Shown: positions 34,462 to 48,125 of the stretch, one piece after another | Layout of the letters: every line of letters starts with the position of its first letter | Position numbering within the stretch: position 1 is the stretch's first letter | Source: Cucumis sativus | Taxonomy: Eukaryota > Streptophyta > Magnoliopsida > Cucurbitales > Cucurbitaceae | Assembly: GCF_000004075.3 (NCBI RefSeq) | Contig: NC_026660.2 | Coordinates: 8,556,001-8,620,000, forward strand | Direction: 5' to 3' | DNA: 64,000 bases | Made by a program: the position numbers and the translations under genes | Notes under the pieces: model-generated | What the model was told of the DNA's origin: nothing | Databases searched by the model: none | The model's input: only the letters and a program-made list of their open reading frames with translations

Positions 34462-37400
34462 TTACCAATTATCAGGGGAGGCATAGTCTCTAGGGCCATG
34501 AGGAACGAACAAGTTAGCAAAGAAGCCCTTCTTCCTTCTGGGGTTCCACCCTATGTCTTTGCACACTTGATCATTGTAATGATGATGCAACATGCCAATG
34601 CAACCACGCCAATAAGACTCTCCTGAGTAAAGCTTTAGACACCTCTCCCAGTTTTCTATGTCCTTCTCCATCTTCTTGATGCTTGGTAGCTTGAATGTAC
34701 CGGCAAGAAACTCCACCAACCATCGACACCGTATCTCTGAGGTGTACAAGTTCGAAATGCTTTCTGTAAGTCCAATCACGGCTACTTGTGGGATTCTGGG
34801 ATGAATGCATAGCCTGGAAAAATGAAACAAAAACACACATCTCATTAGGATTCAATGTTTATAGGGGATAACTTTCATGCACCTATAATATTCTCAAATG
34901 ATAATTGTCTGATTCCTACCATATTTGGTTATTAGCAGACCTTTATTAAATTTCTGGTAAGACAAAACACTAACATCGTAAGTTCAAAATTGAAGACAAA
35001 TAATTAATTCATCAAGCCCCTTCTTGAACATGTGTGAATTGTGATGTGATTTTTCAATTTGTAGTCCACTCATGATCCCACACTAAAGAAATGGAAGTTC
35101 AGGTTATATACTCATATGTAGTATGTACTAGCTTCTACAAGGAAAAGTTCGATTGTTGTAGAAAGTAATGTCAACTTGTTGCAGTAAATTAGCAGTTTGG
35201 TACGGTACTCAACTTTTGTGGTTGATTTGGATAATTCTCTTCTTCTTCTTTTTTTTTTTTTTTTTTTTTTTTTTGTTGTTGAAACTAGTATGCTCAATAT
35301 CCACAATATTAAGCAATATCGATAAAATTGTTGATGAGATCATCGCCATTGTACACTATCTCTTATATTTATATATTTTATAATTAATTAGAACATACCA
35401 ATGAATGTGAAAGCACTACTTGTACTAGGATCAGTATTTGCAGAATATTAGTAGGGGCATAGTGATAATTAGCAGGGTCACAGTGGTAATTAGATGCAAG
35501 TAGTTTGGTTATGTATAGAGAGGTCAAGGTGGTTAGGGATCTTAGAAGAATGGATCATTTTGGTGGATTGTGGGACTTGAGAGATAGACAACCTTCTCAA
35601 AAATTATTGTTAATTATGCTATAAATTCTCTTGACATCGCCATATATTTCTGTGTTTTCTTGGTGTTTGGGATCCTAACAATGAACTACCATGAGTAAAT
35701 TTTAGGATTAAGTGGTGATTTAACATGGTGCAGTGTTTGAACTTTTGCATGTAATTCATACTCAAGTCATTGCAGATATTACAGTTTGGTTAGCAACGAC
35801 ATTGGGATAAATTCAAGTTGGTTTCCTCTGTTTTGGTGAATATATGCATGGAGCTAAGATTTCATTTCTCTATAATAAAAACCATTTCTTTTTTTTTCGA
35901 TTATTGTTTTGTAAGCTAAAGTAGTCCATACCAACATCTAATCAGCATACAAATGTCATCTTTTTGTGAACCAAATTTAAACTTTGAACTCGAACAAGTC
36001 AGGAACAAAAGACTAACCTGTAAAGGGGAAGTGCTGCATCACCAAAACTCATGTAATCCCTGAAAGTAGAGGAAGCAAAAATATTTCTGTACTTCAAATC
36101 CCCTCTATATCCAGTAGCCAAAATGACCAAATCTAAGTGAATCGGTTTGGTTTCTCCTTGGATCATGATACCCTCTTCACAGAAGCTGAAACTTGGTGCT
36201 TTCTTCAAAACTATACTTCCTTCCTCCACTCTTTCATAGAATCTCTCAGGCAATACTGCGTATCTACATGAAGTGACGTCCTGTAGAATGCTATGTTTTG
36301 GCACCATCCCGTATTTGTCCATTTTTGTCTTCCTCCTCACGTGGAATTCCGCCAACTTAGTGATCAACCATCTCTGTAAAAATGAAAAAAAAAAAAAATT
36401 GAAAACATAAAGAAAGAACAAAGAAAATAGAACGTCAGAGAAATAAAAATTACAATTGGGGCAAGAAGCATGGCGAGGAGATAGAGAAGGAAACCCTCGC
36501 CAGGTTTATGAATCAGAAGCTCGGCAAACCGGCTTGCGAAAAGATAGTCGATATGAATCCCCCATGGTTGAGCATCGGGAGGGTTCCAATACTCAGTTTT
36601 GTAAATCAAAGTGCAGGGTTTGGTAGTGCCTGGAAATTAAAGAGAAGAAGAAGAGAAAGATGAGAAAGATGGAGAGGCTTGAGGAAAAAAATAAAGGAAT
36701 ATTGAAAAATTACCAATTAAATTGGTGCATTCTCTGATAAGCTCCAACGCAGACTTTTGAAAACCGACGATGGCAATTTTCTTGTCCTTGACATGCTTCG
36801 TAGCAGTGTCGAAATCCAAGGCCGCATATTCTATATAATGAAGAACTTTACCGTTTTTGAAAGCTTTAGGGCCTCCACCGGGAGGAAATTTGGGGATATT
36901 TGGAATGTCACCGAATTTTCCTGTGCAGAGTACTACGAAATCCACCACCTCCTCCTGGAAGTCACCGCCGTTATGAAAAGACATAGAAGGGCAGAAACGC
37001 AGGTGCAACTAAACTTACTCCTTTCATTATTCATAAACAAACTATTTTACACGTATACCTACCTATTACCCAGAGTGGGTATATATATCATATCATTTCA
37101 TTTTCATTTTGCAAGTCTCTCCGTATCCTTCTTGCAATTTTTCTTTTATGGACCTTTATTCCCCTTTTTCCTAACTTCTAAACTAACCTTTTTCCCCTCT
37201 ACCCTCTAGGTGAAGGTGAAGGTGAAGGGAAACCTTTATTGATTTGAAAATATTTTATGTTTTTATTATTTTATGTGAGATTGATAAACTGAATAGTTAT
37301 TTTTTAAGGAGCTTAAGAGTCAAGATGTGATACAAATATATAGCCTTTTATTTCTTATCAAACTTCTCATATAACTTTTAACTTTTACTCAGTCTAAATC

Positions 37401-38964
37401 CTATTTTAGTTCCTAACTTTCGTTATTCTATTTTAACTTTTACTATTCTATTTTTTTTTGTCTCCAAACTTTAAAGAAGAAAAAAGAAAAATGTATGTTT
37501 TAGTCCTAAAAAAACTTATTTTTGTCCGTGCTATTAGGGTTTCATAAACTTTAACAAAATGAGGATGAGTTCTATATTCGGAGGATTAGACTTTAGATTT
37601 ATCATATTAATAAATTGATAAATAACCAAAAAATCTTGCTAATTTATTCTATAAATTTTTTTATGAGAGCCTTCAGGCATATTCGCACCATGAATCAAAT
37701 AAATCCAAATTAAAAACTATTTTTTTCTAAAACCCAAATCTCTCCCATCCCCTCACTCGTTTCCCACCCATTATTCATTTATTTACCATAAAATGGAATC
37801 TTCAACCACATGAAAAAACATTGAGTAGAATAAAACAAATAAAAGAATAGAACGGACATCTTAGTGTTAACATCTATGCATGGTAAAATAAACTGAAAAA
37901 ATAAAATAAGTACAATACTATAAAATAAAATCTACAAAACTCCAAATAAATATTTCCACAATGAATTGCATAACTAAAAAAAGAATTGAAACGAAGAGAA
38001 AAAATTATAAAATTTTAGATTTTTAAGGGTGATTATCTTTTTTGGTAGCCCAAGTCATTCAAATCTAGAAGTCATTTAACATTTTGTTAAATAGTTAATG
38101 GAAACCAAAATATGTTCGAGTCCTTTTAAAAGTTTAGAAACAAAAGTAGGATCTATAGCATATAAATATTATTATTTGTATGTTATGTGGTGGTGTGTAT
38201 TTAAACCAAGAATATAAAAAATTCAATTAAAAAAGAAGTTTTAGAAAACATGTATGAGCTTAAGAAACGTACACATAAACGAATAGATATTATAGATTTG
38301 ACGTTGTAGTTGTTTTATTCTATTCTTTAAATTTTTCAATCTCAAAACTTGCATGCAAGTGTGTGTATGTATATAAAACTAAGTAACTATTAAATAATTT
38401 GAGAAAAAGAAACGATTAGTTGAAGACACCAACATGAATTAACGAGAATTAAGAGAAAAAGTGTTAAGGAGGATGTGTTGAGAGTGATGATCAGAAACAA
38501 GAATGTTAAAGGGAGTGAACCTGGAGTGGAAGATTAGTTCGAGCGTCAACGAGATTGAGCTTCCATTTACCCTGTTCAGAAAAGGCATTGCCAGAGCCAC
38601 CCCAATGAGTCCAACTATCAATCTCCTCCTCGGAGAACCCTTCGTATTCGATGCTTAAAACTTTGGTGTTGAGTCTGATATACTTAAACAATCCAAAATG
38701 TTCAGCGTAAGATCTGAGATAATCAAGAACTTGATCATACCTTGGGTATTCTTCGGTCACAGATTTCGGCCAAGGAAAATCAGAGAGCTCAAACATTTGT
38801 CTACGAGTCTGTAGTAACGTCGACTTAATGGTGTCATTCCAAAGGCCACCAATCACGTCTTTAGCCTCAAATACAATCGGGGTTAATCCTTTGGATAAAA
38901 GTAATTTGCAAGCTATTAATCCACTTAATCCAGCTCCCACGACGGCCACTTTCTTTGTTTCCAT
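34462..38964 (-). CDS. Flavin-containing monooxygenase, plant FMO1-like (522 aa)
   Basis: Class B flavin monooxygenase using FAD, NADPH and O2. Five exons keep frame: 38964-38521, 36954-36714, 36629-36454, 36373-36018, 34813-34462. They give 522 residues, near the 530 of Arabidopsis FMO1. The FAD site GAGLSG is at 10-15, the NADPH region [13 protein letters not shown] at 208-220 (GFQKSA is usual in plant FMO1-type enzymes), and the ATGY motif at 373-376. The FMO signature reads [12 protein letters not shown] (180-191), one residue longer between Phe and Gly than the canonical FxGxxxHxxxY/F. Plant relatives N-hydroxylate pipecolate (FMO1) or S-oxygenate glucosinolates; the substrate here is unknown. 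The C-terminal [12 protein letters not shown] is typical of this group. Intron 1 is 1566 bp and intron 4 is 1204 bp with a long poly-T; neither has recognisable content. Confidence 0.92.
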
Positions 38965-39033
38965 CGTCTCGGATGTTTCTTAGAAACAATGTTTATTGTT
39001 TTCCAAATGTGTTTATTAATTGAAAATTAGCCT

Positions 39034-39040
39034 TTTTATA
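39034..39040 (-). promoter_or_regulatory. TATA box of the FMO gene
   Basis: The minus strand reads TATAAAA about 70 bp upstream of the ATG at 38964, placing transcription start near 39005. Confidence 0.55.
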
Positions 39041-39059
39041 GGTGACCAAAAGAGTAGAG

Positions 39060-39960
39060 TGTGGAGGGTAAATAAACAATATATATTCTACCCATTAAAA
39101 AAACAGAAAATATTTTGACTTTTCGAGAGAGTGAAATGACTATATCTTTTTTTTTTTTGGATGGGTGTAATACAATTATTAAATGTTCATTACATGACAA
39201 ACAATGAACTATATGTGAAATTAAAGTCATATTTGAACTCTTTTATCAAATTTTGATTTAGATGCTTTTAACTTTATTTACATCAGAAAAGAAAAGTGTC
39301 CAAACCTTTCAGATAAATATTCCACTAAAAAGTTTCATTATTTTTCTTTTTAAGACCTCTTTATATATTCTTAAAGGACATTTTCATTTTTTCCCATTTG
39401 TATATGGCAGAAGGAATCAATTGTGAATAATTTGACTTGTTCACTTTCAATTTTAGAACCAAATGTAATATGACACAATTTCTACCATATATATTTAATT
39501 ACACCCAAATAATTTATCTAATCCAACTGCAAATATGAAAACATATAATATTATTGGATTCATCGTTTACTCCTTCCATTTTAATTTCTGATATATGTCA
39601 ACTTGTAACTCGTTTCCGAGAGTTGTTCATGTATATATGTGATTGAATCATGGAAAAAGATAATGTTCTTCAAATTGAGACGTTAAATAGAGTCAAATTC
39701 AAGAATATTTAACTTAAGTTGAATTTTGTGTATATTCATCCCTTTTTTTATATCAACATATCAAAACCTGAACTTAAATCAAAATTTTGATTTTCTTTCC
39801 TCACATAAACTCTAATTTGAATTTTAGTAGAATTTGTGCTACCTTGACTCAAAATTTGCATTTGGAGTAAATTTGTACTTAAATGCTTGAGTTGAATTTG
39901 GAATATAGTCTTTGATCATGATTTTGGATTGTACTGCAACTTAATTTGAAATATGATCCA
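39060..39960. other. Intergenic DNA upstream of the FMO gene
   Basis: AT-rich, no ORFs of interest and no recognised repeat. Confidence 0.4.
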
Positions 39961-39969
39961 AAATTTTAA

Positions 39970-41000
39970 AGTTGGGATTGTTGGATCGATAAAGTGTCAC
40001 GTCGTTTAGCAAATTAGTGAAAAATACAAATAATTGAATTTGAGACTAATTAAAAGTTACATGTGTCTCAAACTGAAATTGAAAACATAAATTGGTAAAT
40101 CCCGATGACACCACATGTTTTTCATCAAGACCGTTGGTTCAAGATAATTATTTTGGTCAAATTAAATATCATTTATTTGTGCTAATGTTTAATTGAACCC
40201 AAAAATATGTTTAATTTAGCTAAAATGCTAAATAATCCTCAAATCCATATGATTGGACCTAAGGAGGTTCATGAAGTCTTTCATTTGTTGGATTCAGAAA
40301 ATTTTAGCCTAGAAAGAATTCTCCCAACGACCAGAAAACTTCTTTGAAAATACAAGTTGTTTTCAAAGATTTCAACTTCAAGAACATGACGTGCTTTTTT
40401 TTAGATCAAGCGTATGCATTCAAACGAGAGAGAAATAGAGGATCAAATACTAAAAATTAAATCACATCATATCAAATCAATACAAACACAATATAAACAT
40501 AAGTTCAACTCAATGAAACACTTTTCTTTGGAAACCTCTCGTTCGAAGAGTAATGAATTTGAAGTTTGATGATCTCAAATTAATTTGATTAAAGAAAAAC
40601 AAGAGGATTTTAATTTGAGATAAAATTTGAAATGTTCAAATTTTGATATTAGGACAATATAAGGTTTTCATGATTTAATTTTATGCAGGAGATAAGAACA
40701 TAAATTTGGATAAAATTTTGTATATTTCCAAGAAAGTTTAGCTTTAATTTAACCGAATCTAGTGATGATTTTCTTGAATTAAAATTGGATTCTCATGGTT
40801 TGCAAATTGTCTTGAACTACGTTTTCATGATTCTTTTTCACCAAAATTGCCTTATTACTTCCCATACATTTTGGGTTCCAAAATAATCATAATTAAAAGG
40901 TTATATAATAACAAATAAATGTCCTAGATTGTGTCAAAAATAAACTTTCAAAAGTTTCAAAAATATTATTAAACTTTTAAAAGAGTTGTAGAAAAAAATA
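39970..41000 (-). repeat. Non-coding LTR-like repeat R1 (copy 2)
   Basis: The reverse complement is homologous to 11.05-11.85 kb. On the minus strand it ends in TCCAACA (about 39975). The start is vague, near 40.9-41.0 kb. Probably a solo LTR or LTR fossil of the same family as copy 1, in opposite orientation. Confidence 0.45.
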
Positions 41001-42640
41001 TTCTTACCAATAGTTTTGGACGGAAACTATTAAAGTTTTGTTTCAAAAAATACCCTTAAAATTATTGAAAAAGTTTCATAAATACCTTATGCTCAAAAAA
41101 GTAAAAAAAAAATACTTTCATTGATACAAATTTTACACCAATATTCTCGTCAACCAAAATAAAAATCTAAATTTTAAGTTAAAACCATAGTCTTAATTTT
41201 ATTTGACTATTAACAAACAATGATGATCACAAACATAATCAATCTCTATGGTTATTGTTGTAATTAACACACACCTAATTGTAAAATATATATATATATA
41301 TATATATATTTGACTATACACATAGTGATAGTCTAATAGATCTATAGAGAAATTTTTGGGATCAAATATAGAATCAAATATGCACCAACTCATTCCTAAC
41401 CCAAACTTAACGTGAATCAGATTGTTTGCAAAACGTTAAATTGATCTCAAGTGGAAAACTATGGTTGAGCATTGTTGATTACTGGATCAAGAATTTCAAA
41501 TCAATTTCATTTACATTTTCACATCATAATTGTAATAGAGTGCAGACTAGGCCGTTTGGATTGACTTAAGAAAAAAATGATTTTCAAGAAACTCAATTAT
41601 GTTTAAACTATTTTTCCTAAAAATTGTTTAAAATAAACTTAAAATTTTATTTTGAGTGACTTCAAAACATTTTAATTTTTATAAAAATAACTTATTTTCT
41701 AAATAAAATACTTGAAAATGTATTTCAAACCCACCATGAGTAGAAAAAGTTGTCTAACTCTCCTAAAATAAGTAAAATTCTCTTTTGATTTAGATAGATG
41801 TTTATGAAAAAAATTATAAAACTTTCAAAACATAAATTTTAATTATTAAATAAATATTTTATTATTGTAAATATAATTACGTAGTTACTAATCTTTCTAT
41901 AACTCTCTCTTTATTCCATGTTGTAACATTTATATCATTGAATTTCATATGTAACTCATACCATTGGATGTCCTGTAAATAGAGGTATGTGGTGCCGTTG
42001 TAAAACACATCACAATTGAGTTTAATTGTTCTCTACTTCCTCTCTTCTTCATTATCTTCTTTGTGTTGTTTCATTCTTCTTATTTAGCTTCTTTATTCTT
42101 TATTTTATAACATTTATTATTTTCAAATAAGTAAACATGTCTATTATTTATATTATATTTATATCATTCTCATTTTGATGTTTTTTTTTTTTTTTGTGAT
42201 ACATAGATTTTTTGAGATATAATGGAAATGTCAATTCATCCATTCCATCAATATTGAACCCATGGAAACATGAAATTATCGATAAAAATATTGACATATC
42301 AATGAAAGTTTCTATCATTTTAACTTAAAATTATGTTTTTATTTTGGATGCTAAGAAATTTGGTGTAAAAATTGGATTAATGAGAATATTTTCTTTAAAG
42401 GTGTATTGAAGAAACTTTTCCATAGTTCACTCCTATTTTTAAACAAATACTAATAATAACAATAACAACAACAATAATGGTAGTAAGAATTAATGATAAT
42501 AATAACAATAACAATAAAAATAGAGAAATTTTCATAAATCTAACAAAATATCAAAATATTTACGGTAAAAGAATCAAAATGTGTATGAAGTCGGCCATTT
42601 TTTAAAAAATATTTCAGGTTTTCCTTTCCATTTTTTTTCT
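41001..42640. other. Intergenic DNA with microsatellites
   Basis: A TA dinucleotide run (about 41286-41310) and two imperfect AAT/AAC trinucleotide runs (about 42447-42475 and 42492-42520). No gene. Confidence 0.5.
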
Positions 42641-42659
42641 TCTGCATTTTTTTTTCAAA

Positions 42660-42955
42660 CGAATATTTGATGGTTGAAGATCGTGTACCAAATATTAAAT
42701 ATTAAAGATCTTGAAAAAAAATTGTTGGGATATTGGCTACCAAATCTAAAATAAAAAATAACCAAATCTAAATAATCACGTAGCAAAGAATCTTAAAAAA
42801 AACGTTCAAATTTGTGTAGTCAACTAAGCTAAACGATCATGTATCAAATCTAAACAATCGTGTACCAAAAAATCTTGTACTAAATAATAGTCAAATCGTG
42901 TACCAAATAATAGTCAAATCTAAACGATCGTGTACCAAATATTTTGCAGCTTAGT
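42660..42955. repeat. Degenerate array with AAACGATCGTGTACCAAA-type units
   Basis: At least six spaced copies of a unit built on (A)AACGATCGTGTACCAAAT, with variants such as AACGATCATGTATCAAAT. It is related to the larger array at 51.48-51.99 kb. Confidence 0.5.
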
Positions 42956-42959
42956 TATA

Positions 42960-44750
42960 TATTTTTGAAAACCCTAAAAAAATAATAACAATAACAATGA
43001 GTTTAGAGTAGAAGGTAAACCATACTTTATAGAAGGTATACCGCACGAGTTTAGCTACACGATAAGTTCATTCTATTATGAATGTTAATTCCCTGTGTTC
43101 GACTTTGGATTTACCAGGAAACCTCTCTTTACTTGCACTTGGACGATAGGGAGGAAAACTTCTACTACATGTATATCATTAGAAGTTTTGCAACACATGA
43201 ATAGGATTGCACCTTTTATCGCATAACCCTATTTAATTGCCTACTAGTGGCTCAATTAGATTTTTAATATGACGGACCTACGAGCAACTACATTAGCATA
43301 TAAAATAACAAGCAGCCAACCCTCGTACATTCAAAATTTTAGAAAATTTATCTGTCACACTCCTTTCAGTGATCTTGCCTGAGATCGGCCCGAGATCAAC
43401 TGAGAACCCTAATATTCCCTTTTTGCTTCTAATCTCGATCGAGCACAACCTTAGAATGGTTTGAGAGCTTTGAAAATTTCCTTCTCTGATTCTAATCTCG
43501 GTCGAACTAGAACCCGAGATGGCCCAAGATTTACCTTTTAACTTTTTAGTCTTTCTATCTCAATCTGCCACAAACCCAAGATGCTCAAAGATTTTCACTT
43601 TTGTCATGAGACTTCTTTGCTTTTAGCTTGAGACTCTTGGCAAACTCTTAGCTTATCTTCTCAACTTTCTAGCAAGCAAATTGTGAGACACATTCTAATT
43701 TGGATATAGGAAGTAAATGGTTAAGTATAATCGCAAAAGAAGTTATGCGACATTGTTAGACTAGGCATTTTGGGTGGTCTTCGTGAGAAGAACCAAGTGT
43801 TTCCGGAGAAAAGGCTTGCGAGAAGATAAAGAATGAATTCTCATTTGATGATTAAGTTATTTCTTTGAGATGATGCAAACTTTTACGTGCACATAAAGAG
43901 TCAAGGCCACCATGAGGTGTACGGACTGATGAAACGCGAGGTAATGAGATCAAGCGTTGAGAACGATTCAAGATCCTTTGCGAAAAGAATAATTGACTAA
44001 TGGGTGTTTATACAATGTGATTTGTTAAACATAAAGAAAAGTTTATGCGAAATGAAATGATTTGTTGGTATGATTTGATATTTTTGCGAAATGATTTATG
44101 AAAAGGTATTGCCAAAAAGATTTCTTTAAACCTCTCTTTTAGACTTGCATTTTAAAAATCCATCTTCTAAAATCGGGTGTTTAGATCAAGTAGAAAAAAA
44201 AATTGAAAGTCTTGCGACGAGATGAGTAAGCTACTAGGCGTTTAAAGAGTATTTAATGTAACTTTTGGTTGAGTCATTTTTTTAGAGTATTGAATTAAAC
44301 ACTTGTTATTAATAAAGTGTAAGTTTTGGCCGAATTGATCGCGTTAAGTTTTTCGCATTAAGAATGTCTTTGAATGTGTTTGTCATTTTGTGCAATTTCC
44401 ATTGCGTTTTGAGTGTTAATAGCTTAAAAGGAGTTGAGAATAATAGTTGCAGTAAGAAAATTTCAAGGTTATAACCAACTCGCATCATATTTCCTTACTT
44501 CGACGTTTTGGTTGCAGTACGGTTTGGTATGTGACACAAACAGTATGAAAGATACGGGTATTACATTCAACACTTAGTACACAATTCCCTTCAAAAGAAC
44601 TATACACAAACTCAAACAACATTTAGACTCTTATTGCCTAGCTTTTATATCCTATACAAGTGGATAGTAGCCACTACCAAAATGATGCGTTCCCTGAATA
44701 TCACAATAGACGATCAAGGTTGTAAGTTTAACGTTGGATGTCATTTGCTA
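42960..44750. mobile_element. Ty3/gypsy-type LTR-element fossil (second locus)
   Basis: At about 43.09-43.19 kb the phrase CCCTGTGTTCGACT...CACTTGGACGATAGGGAGG resembles the LTR terminus found at 15.57-15.63 kb. The flanking 43.75-44.5 kb has the same sequence style as 13.5-14.3 kb. No reading frame is preserved. Old and fragmentary; family assignment is tentative. Confidence 0.35.
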
Positions 44751-45213
44751 TCTAAGGGAGAATAAAACAAAACATTTGAAAGATTAGACGAAAATTTCTA
44801 GTGAGTGGATTCTTTATCAACACCTTTAATAAATCAATTTCTAACTTAACGTATTACAATTATTTCACCCAATCACGCAATAAAAATACTTTTGTGTTTC
44901 AATAATAGAATGTGGAATTTAAAACAATTCATTTTAATCCATTAGGCATTAACACAATTAAAATCTCATTATCAAATATTTATATTGGAAGGTTAAAAAT
45001 GGTATTTTAACTTATTTTCATTCGAGATAGAACTAAAAAAAAACTATAAAAATGAAAAAAAAATTGGAAAAGAAAAGGCGAAAGAGGCTTAATACGACGT
45101 CGTCTGTCTATGCTTGTTATTGTCTAGAAGCGCTCGGGTCTCTATTTCTTGCTTCCGTTTCGCCGTATCAGCGTCATTGATCTCTCTCTCTATAGGGAAG
45201 AAAATCTGAATCC

Positions 45214-48125
45214 ATGGCTACCTTAGCGGCTGCTGCAGTTCGTCATGCCAGAGCCCTAGCTCGAGTTTCCTCGCCTCAGTCAACCGCCAACCTTATTCAC
45301 AAGCGCGGTCTCGCTGGCGCTGCCGGTAGGTTTCATCTCCCGATCTCATTTTTATAAATTTAGGTCATATGCTTGGACTTGTTTCATTTTCGGGTTTGTT
45401 CAATCTTTTTTGGTTTCTAAATTTTAATGTGGGAATCATGGTTATATATTGTTTCCCCAAGTCCTGTTTTTAGATTTGGCTCTTTATTATTTTCACGGCA
45501 TGCGATCTTGAAAAGGTGCGAATTTGTTTAGTTTTTGTAATGCATTTTACGTTATTAGACAACCCAGATTTTTTGTGGGGATATTTCACTATTATTCTTA
45601 GATAAAGAAGATTGTGGTCTTGTTTCTATAATCGAAATGGAAATGAAGCAAACTGAGCTCTGGTAATTTTACCTCAATTTGGCAACGGAATTCGAAGATA
45701 TGGGAGTTTGGAACTTGTACTTTTCTGGCATATTGTTACCTTATCAATTGTTTCAACTGGGAACTGTTGCTATAGCCTCAATGGTGATATTTAAATAAGG
45801 AACCATTGGTAAATTGAAACACAATGAAGACTTATGAATAACAATCACAATGAAAATGCAGGCATTGCATTATTACTTGCACTCCACCACTTCGTTGAGT
45901 GTGGATTAAGATCGTTTTTATGTTTTAAAAACATTGTAATTTGCATGGGGGTCTTCTTAGCTGAACTCATTTCCCTAGTGGGGTTTTGATGGACTTGTCT
46001 ATACACCGGTATTCTTTCATTTTCTTTGCAATGAAAGCAGTTGTTACTATCAAAATAAATTTGCTTAGCTAATCTGAACGTTATATGTCAACACCACACA
46101 TGAATACACCTGTCATGTAGTAAAGATGTTTGACTGAATGGAACATTGAAGATCACCTTTGTACAGTACAAGACAGTCAGGTGATGATTAGTAAAATTAT
46201 TCATGCTGTGTTATTTAGTTTTCTTTAAATTTCAACTTTGAGAGTTACAAGACTACACTCTACTCATGGATTTGAATTCTGCATGTTTCTTTTGTAATGT
46301 TTGTTGTGGGAGAATGTAACATCAAAAGATGAATAAATAACCTTTATTTCTTTTAACTTTGACCTTCTTTGTTGATACTTGCAGACCATCATGGACCCCC
46401 GAAGGTTAACTGTTGGCAAGATCCCATGAGCCCATCTAAGTGGAAGGAAGAGCACGTAAGACTTACTTTTTTAAAATGAGGCTACTGGTTTCATTTCTTC
46501 CTTCTTTCACTTTTCATTCTTTCTATTTTTTGTTCTTCCTATTTGCTCGCATCAAGTATGAGGATTTAAGAATAAGAAGTCAGAAGTTAACCTCTTTAGA
46601 TTCTATCAGAATCTCTTAAATTTGTAATCAACTCAACAAAGTACTTGATTTTGTTTCGTAAGAGTTCTTTTTGTACTACATATTTAATGTAGTTTCTTCA
46701 CTATCAGTCACTTATAGTGTTGTATTAGATTAGTTCTATTGAACCACCAATTCATCCAAAAAACTTAAGCTTGTGGTTGAAGGCAAATTTAAAGATATAT
46801 CACCAACACTTCCCCTCACTTGTGGACTTGAAATATTTGAAAGGCCCAACAAGTGGAAATCAATTTTAATTGGAGAGGAAACAACAATGCAGGGCTTGAA
46901 ATAGTACCCCTCTGGACCACCTACTTTGATACCATATTGAACCACCAATTTACCCAAAAGCTTAAGCTTGTGGTTAAAGGCACCAACAAGATCTATTAAT
47001 TTAACTATGGTTTGGAATTTCTGGGTTCAGCTTAGAGTTAATGCAGCTATTTGTCTCACTGTATTACTTGTTCTCTTTGCTTTCAACAGACTTTAAAGTT
47101 GAAAATTCTTCTACCTTAAATTAGTTAGTTTTGGTTTGACACTTGTGAGTCATATAATGCCCTCTTCTCTCAAGTGTTCTTGTCTTGGAGAATAAATAAT
47201 CAATAAGCAATGGCCTAATTATCGTTCTTGTGCCGTCTTTAATATCTAGCCGTCTCTTGTTGTCTCTTTCAAACAATATTTACCATGAACTAATTGAACT
47301 TGTTCTGAATTTTGCAGTTCGTGCTTGTCTCTCTATCAGGATGGGCACTGCTCATCTCTGGAGGGTACAAGTTCTTCACCAGGGGAAAAGGAAAGGATGA
47401 GGTACTTCTGCACTTTATTTTCTATGCGCCTTTTACAGTTAAAACCACTTGCAGTTATTTACAGGTGACTAAATGTAATGGCAGTTATGGGTCAGTTTTG
47501 AGCTGTTTACAAGATTAACTTCTGTGAACAATTTGTTTATACCTTTTATTTTTGAGGAGGGAATGGCATCTTAAAAGTTTAGCTTTGTGATTTCCTTGGT
47601 ATTTACTTTTATTTTAAGTTCATACATTTGGCAAGTTCTACATCAGCCTGTAATGTGAAATGAAAATAGGGAAATGTTGATCTGTCCTGCAATATTCTGG
47701 AGTACTACTAATACATGAAAACATAATACGAGGGTTAGAATTTAGGTTCAGAGAAAATATATTATAGTATTTTGAGGCTTCTTTGGTTGCTTTCTTGGCA
47801 AGCCCGTGATATTATGAGGTGAACCGAGGAGTAGTACGATTATGACCTTGGGGCTCAGATGGAGAATGAAAAACATTTACCTGATTTGTCTTTTTTGAAT
47901 AACATTTCATGGTTTTATTGTCTGCTTTTGTAAGTCTAGTTTTATGGATCATTTGGATCACAATTATACAGGGAGTATTTGAAACTCATAACTGGATGTA
48001 GCTGTCTGAGTGTACTGCCTAGATCTATCCTAAACGAACATGCACATGTATTTTTTCACAGCGAGTTTGTTCTCTCCTAACTTATTGCACTTTGTTTGCA
48101 GAAACTTGCGGAAGCATCCCAATGA
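45214..48125 (+). CDS. Small mitochondrial inner-membrane protein, probable complex I accessory subunit (96 aa)
   Basis: Four coding exons keep frame: 45214-45325, 46385-46455, 47318-47401, 48102-48125. They give 96 residues. The first 35 or so are Ala/Arg-rich without acids (MATLAAAAVRHARALARV), as in a mitochondrial presequence. Next come HHGPPKVNCWQDPMSPSKWK, one membrane segment at about 62-81 (FVLVSLSGWALLISGGYKFF) and a short charged tail. I associate this pattern with a plant complex I accessory subunit (At4g00585, KFYI/NDUC1-like), but from memory and without certainty. The last coding exon has only seven codons. The gene is on the plus strand and converges on the coiled-coil gene. 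Intron 2 contains a miniature LTR element. Confidence 0.65.
46740..46988 (-). mobile_element. TRIM/SMART-like miniature LTR element in an intron
   Basis: On the minus strand two direct repeats (46988-46938 and 46808-46740) both start TGTTGGTG and end GGTGGTTCA. Just inside the first is TATGGTATCAAAG, a near match to the initiator-Met tRNA primer-binding site (TGGTATCAGAGC). Just before the second is a purine tract, AAGTGAGGGGAAG. This is the layout of a non-autonomous terminal-repeat retrotransposon in miniature, about 249 bp. It has no genes. A target-site duplication was not resolved. Confidence 0.55.

Noticed and set aside
35250-35274. Poly-T tract in FMO intron 4 as a functional site
   Set aside because: A simple homopolymer; nothing supports a role.
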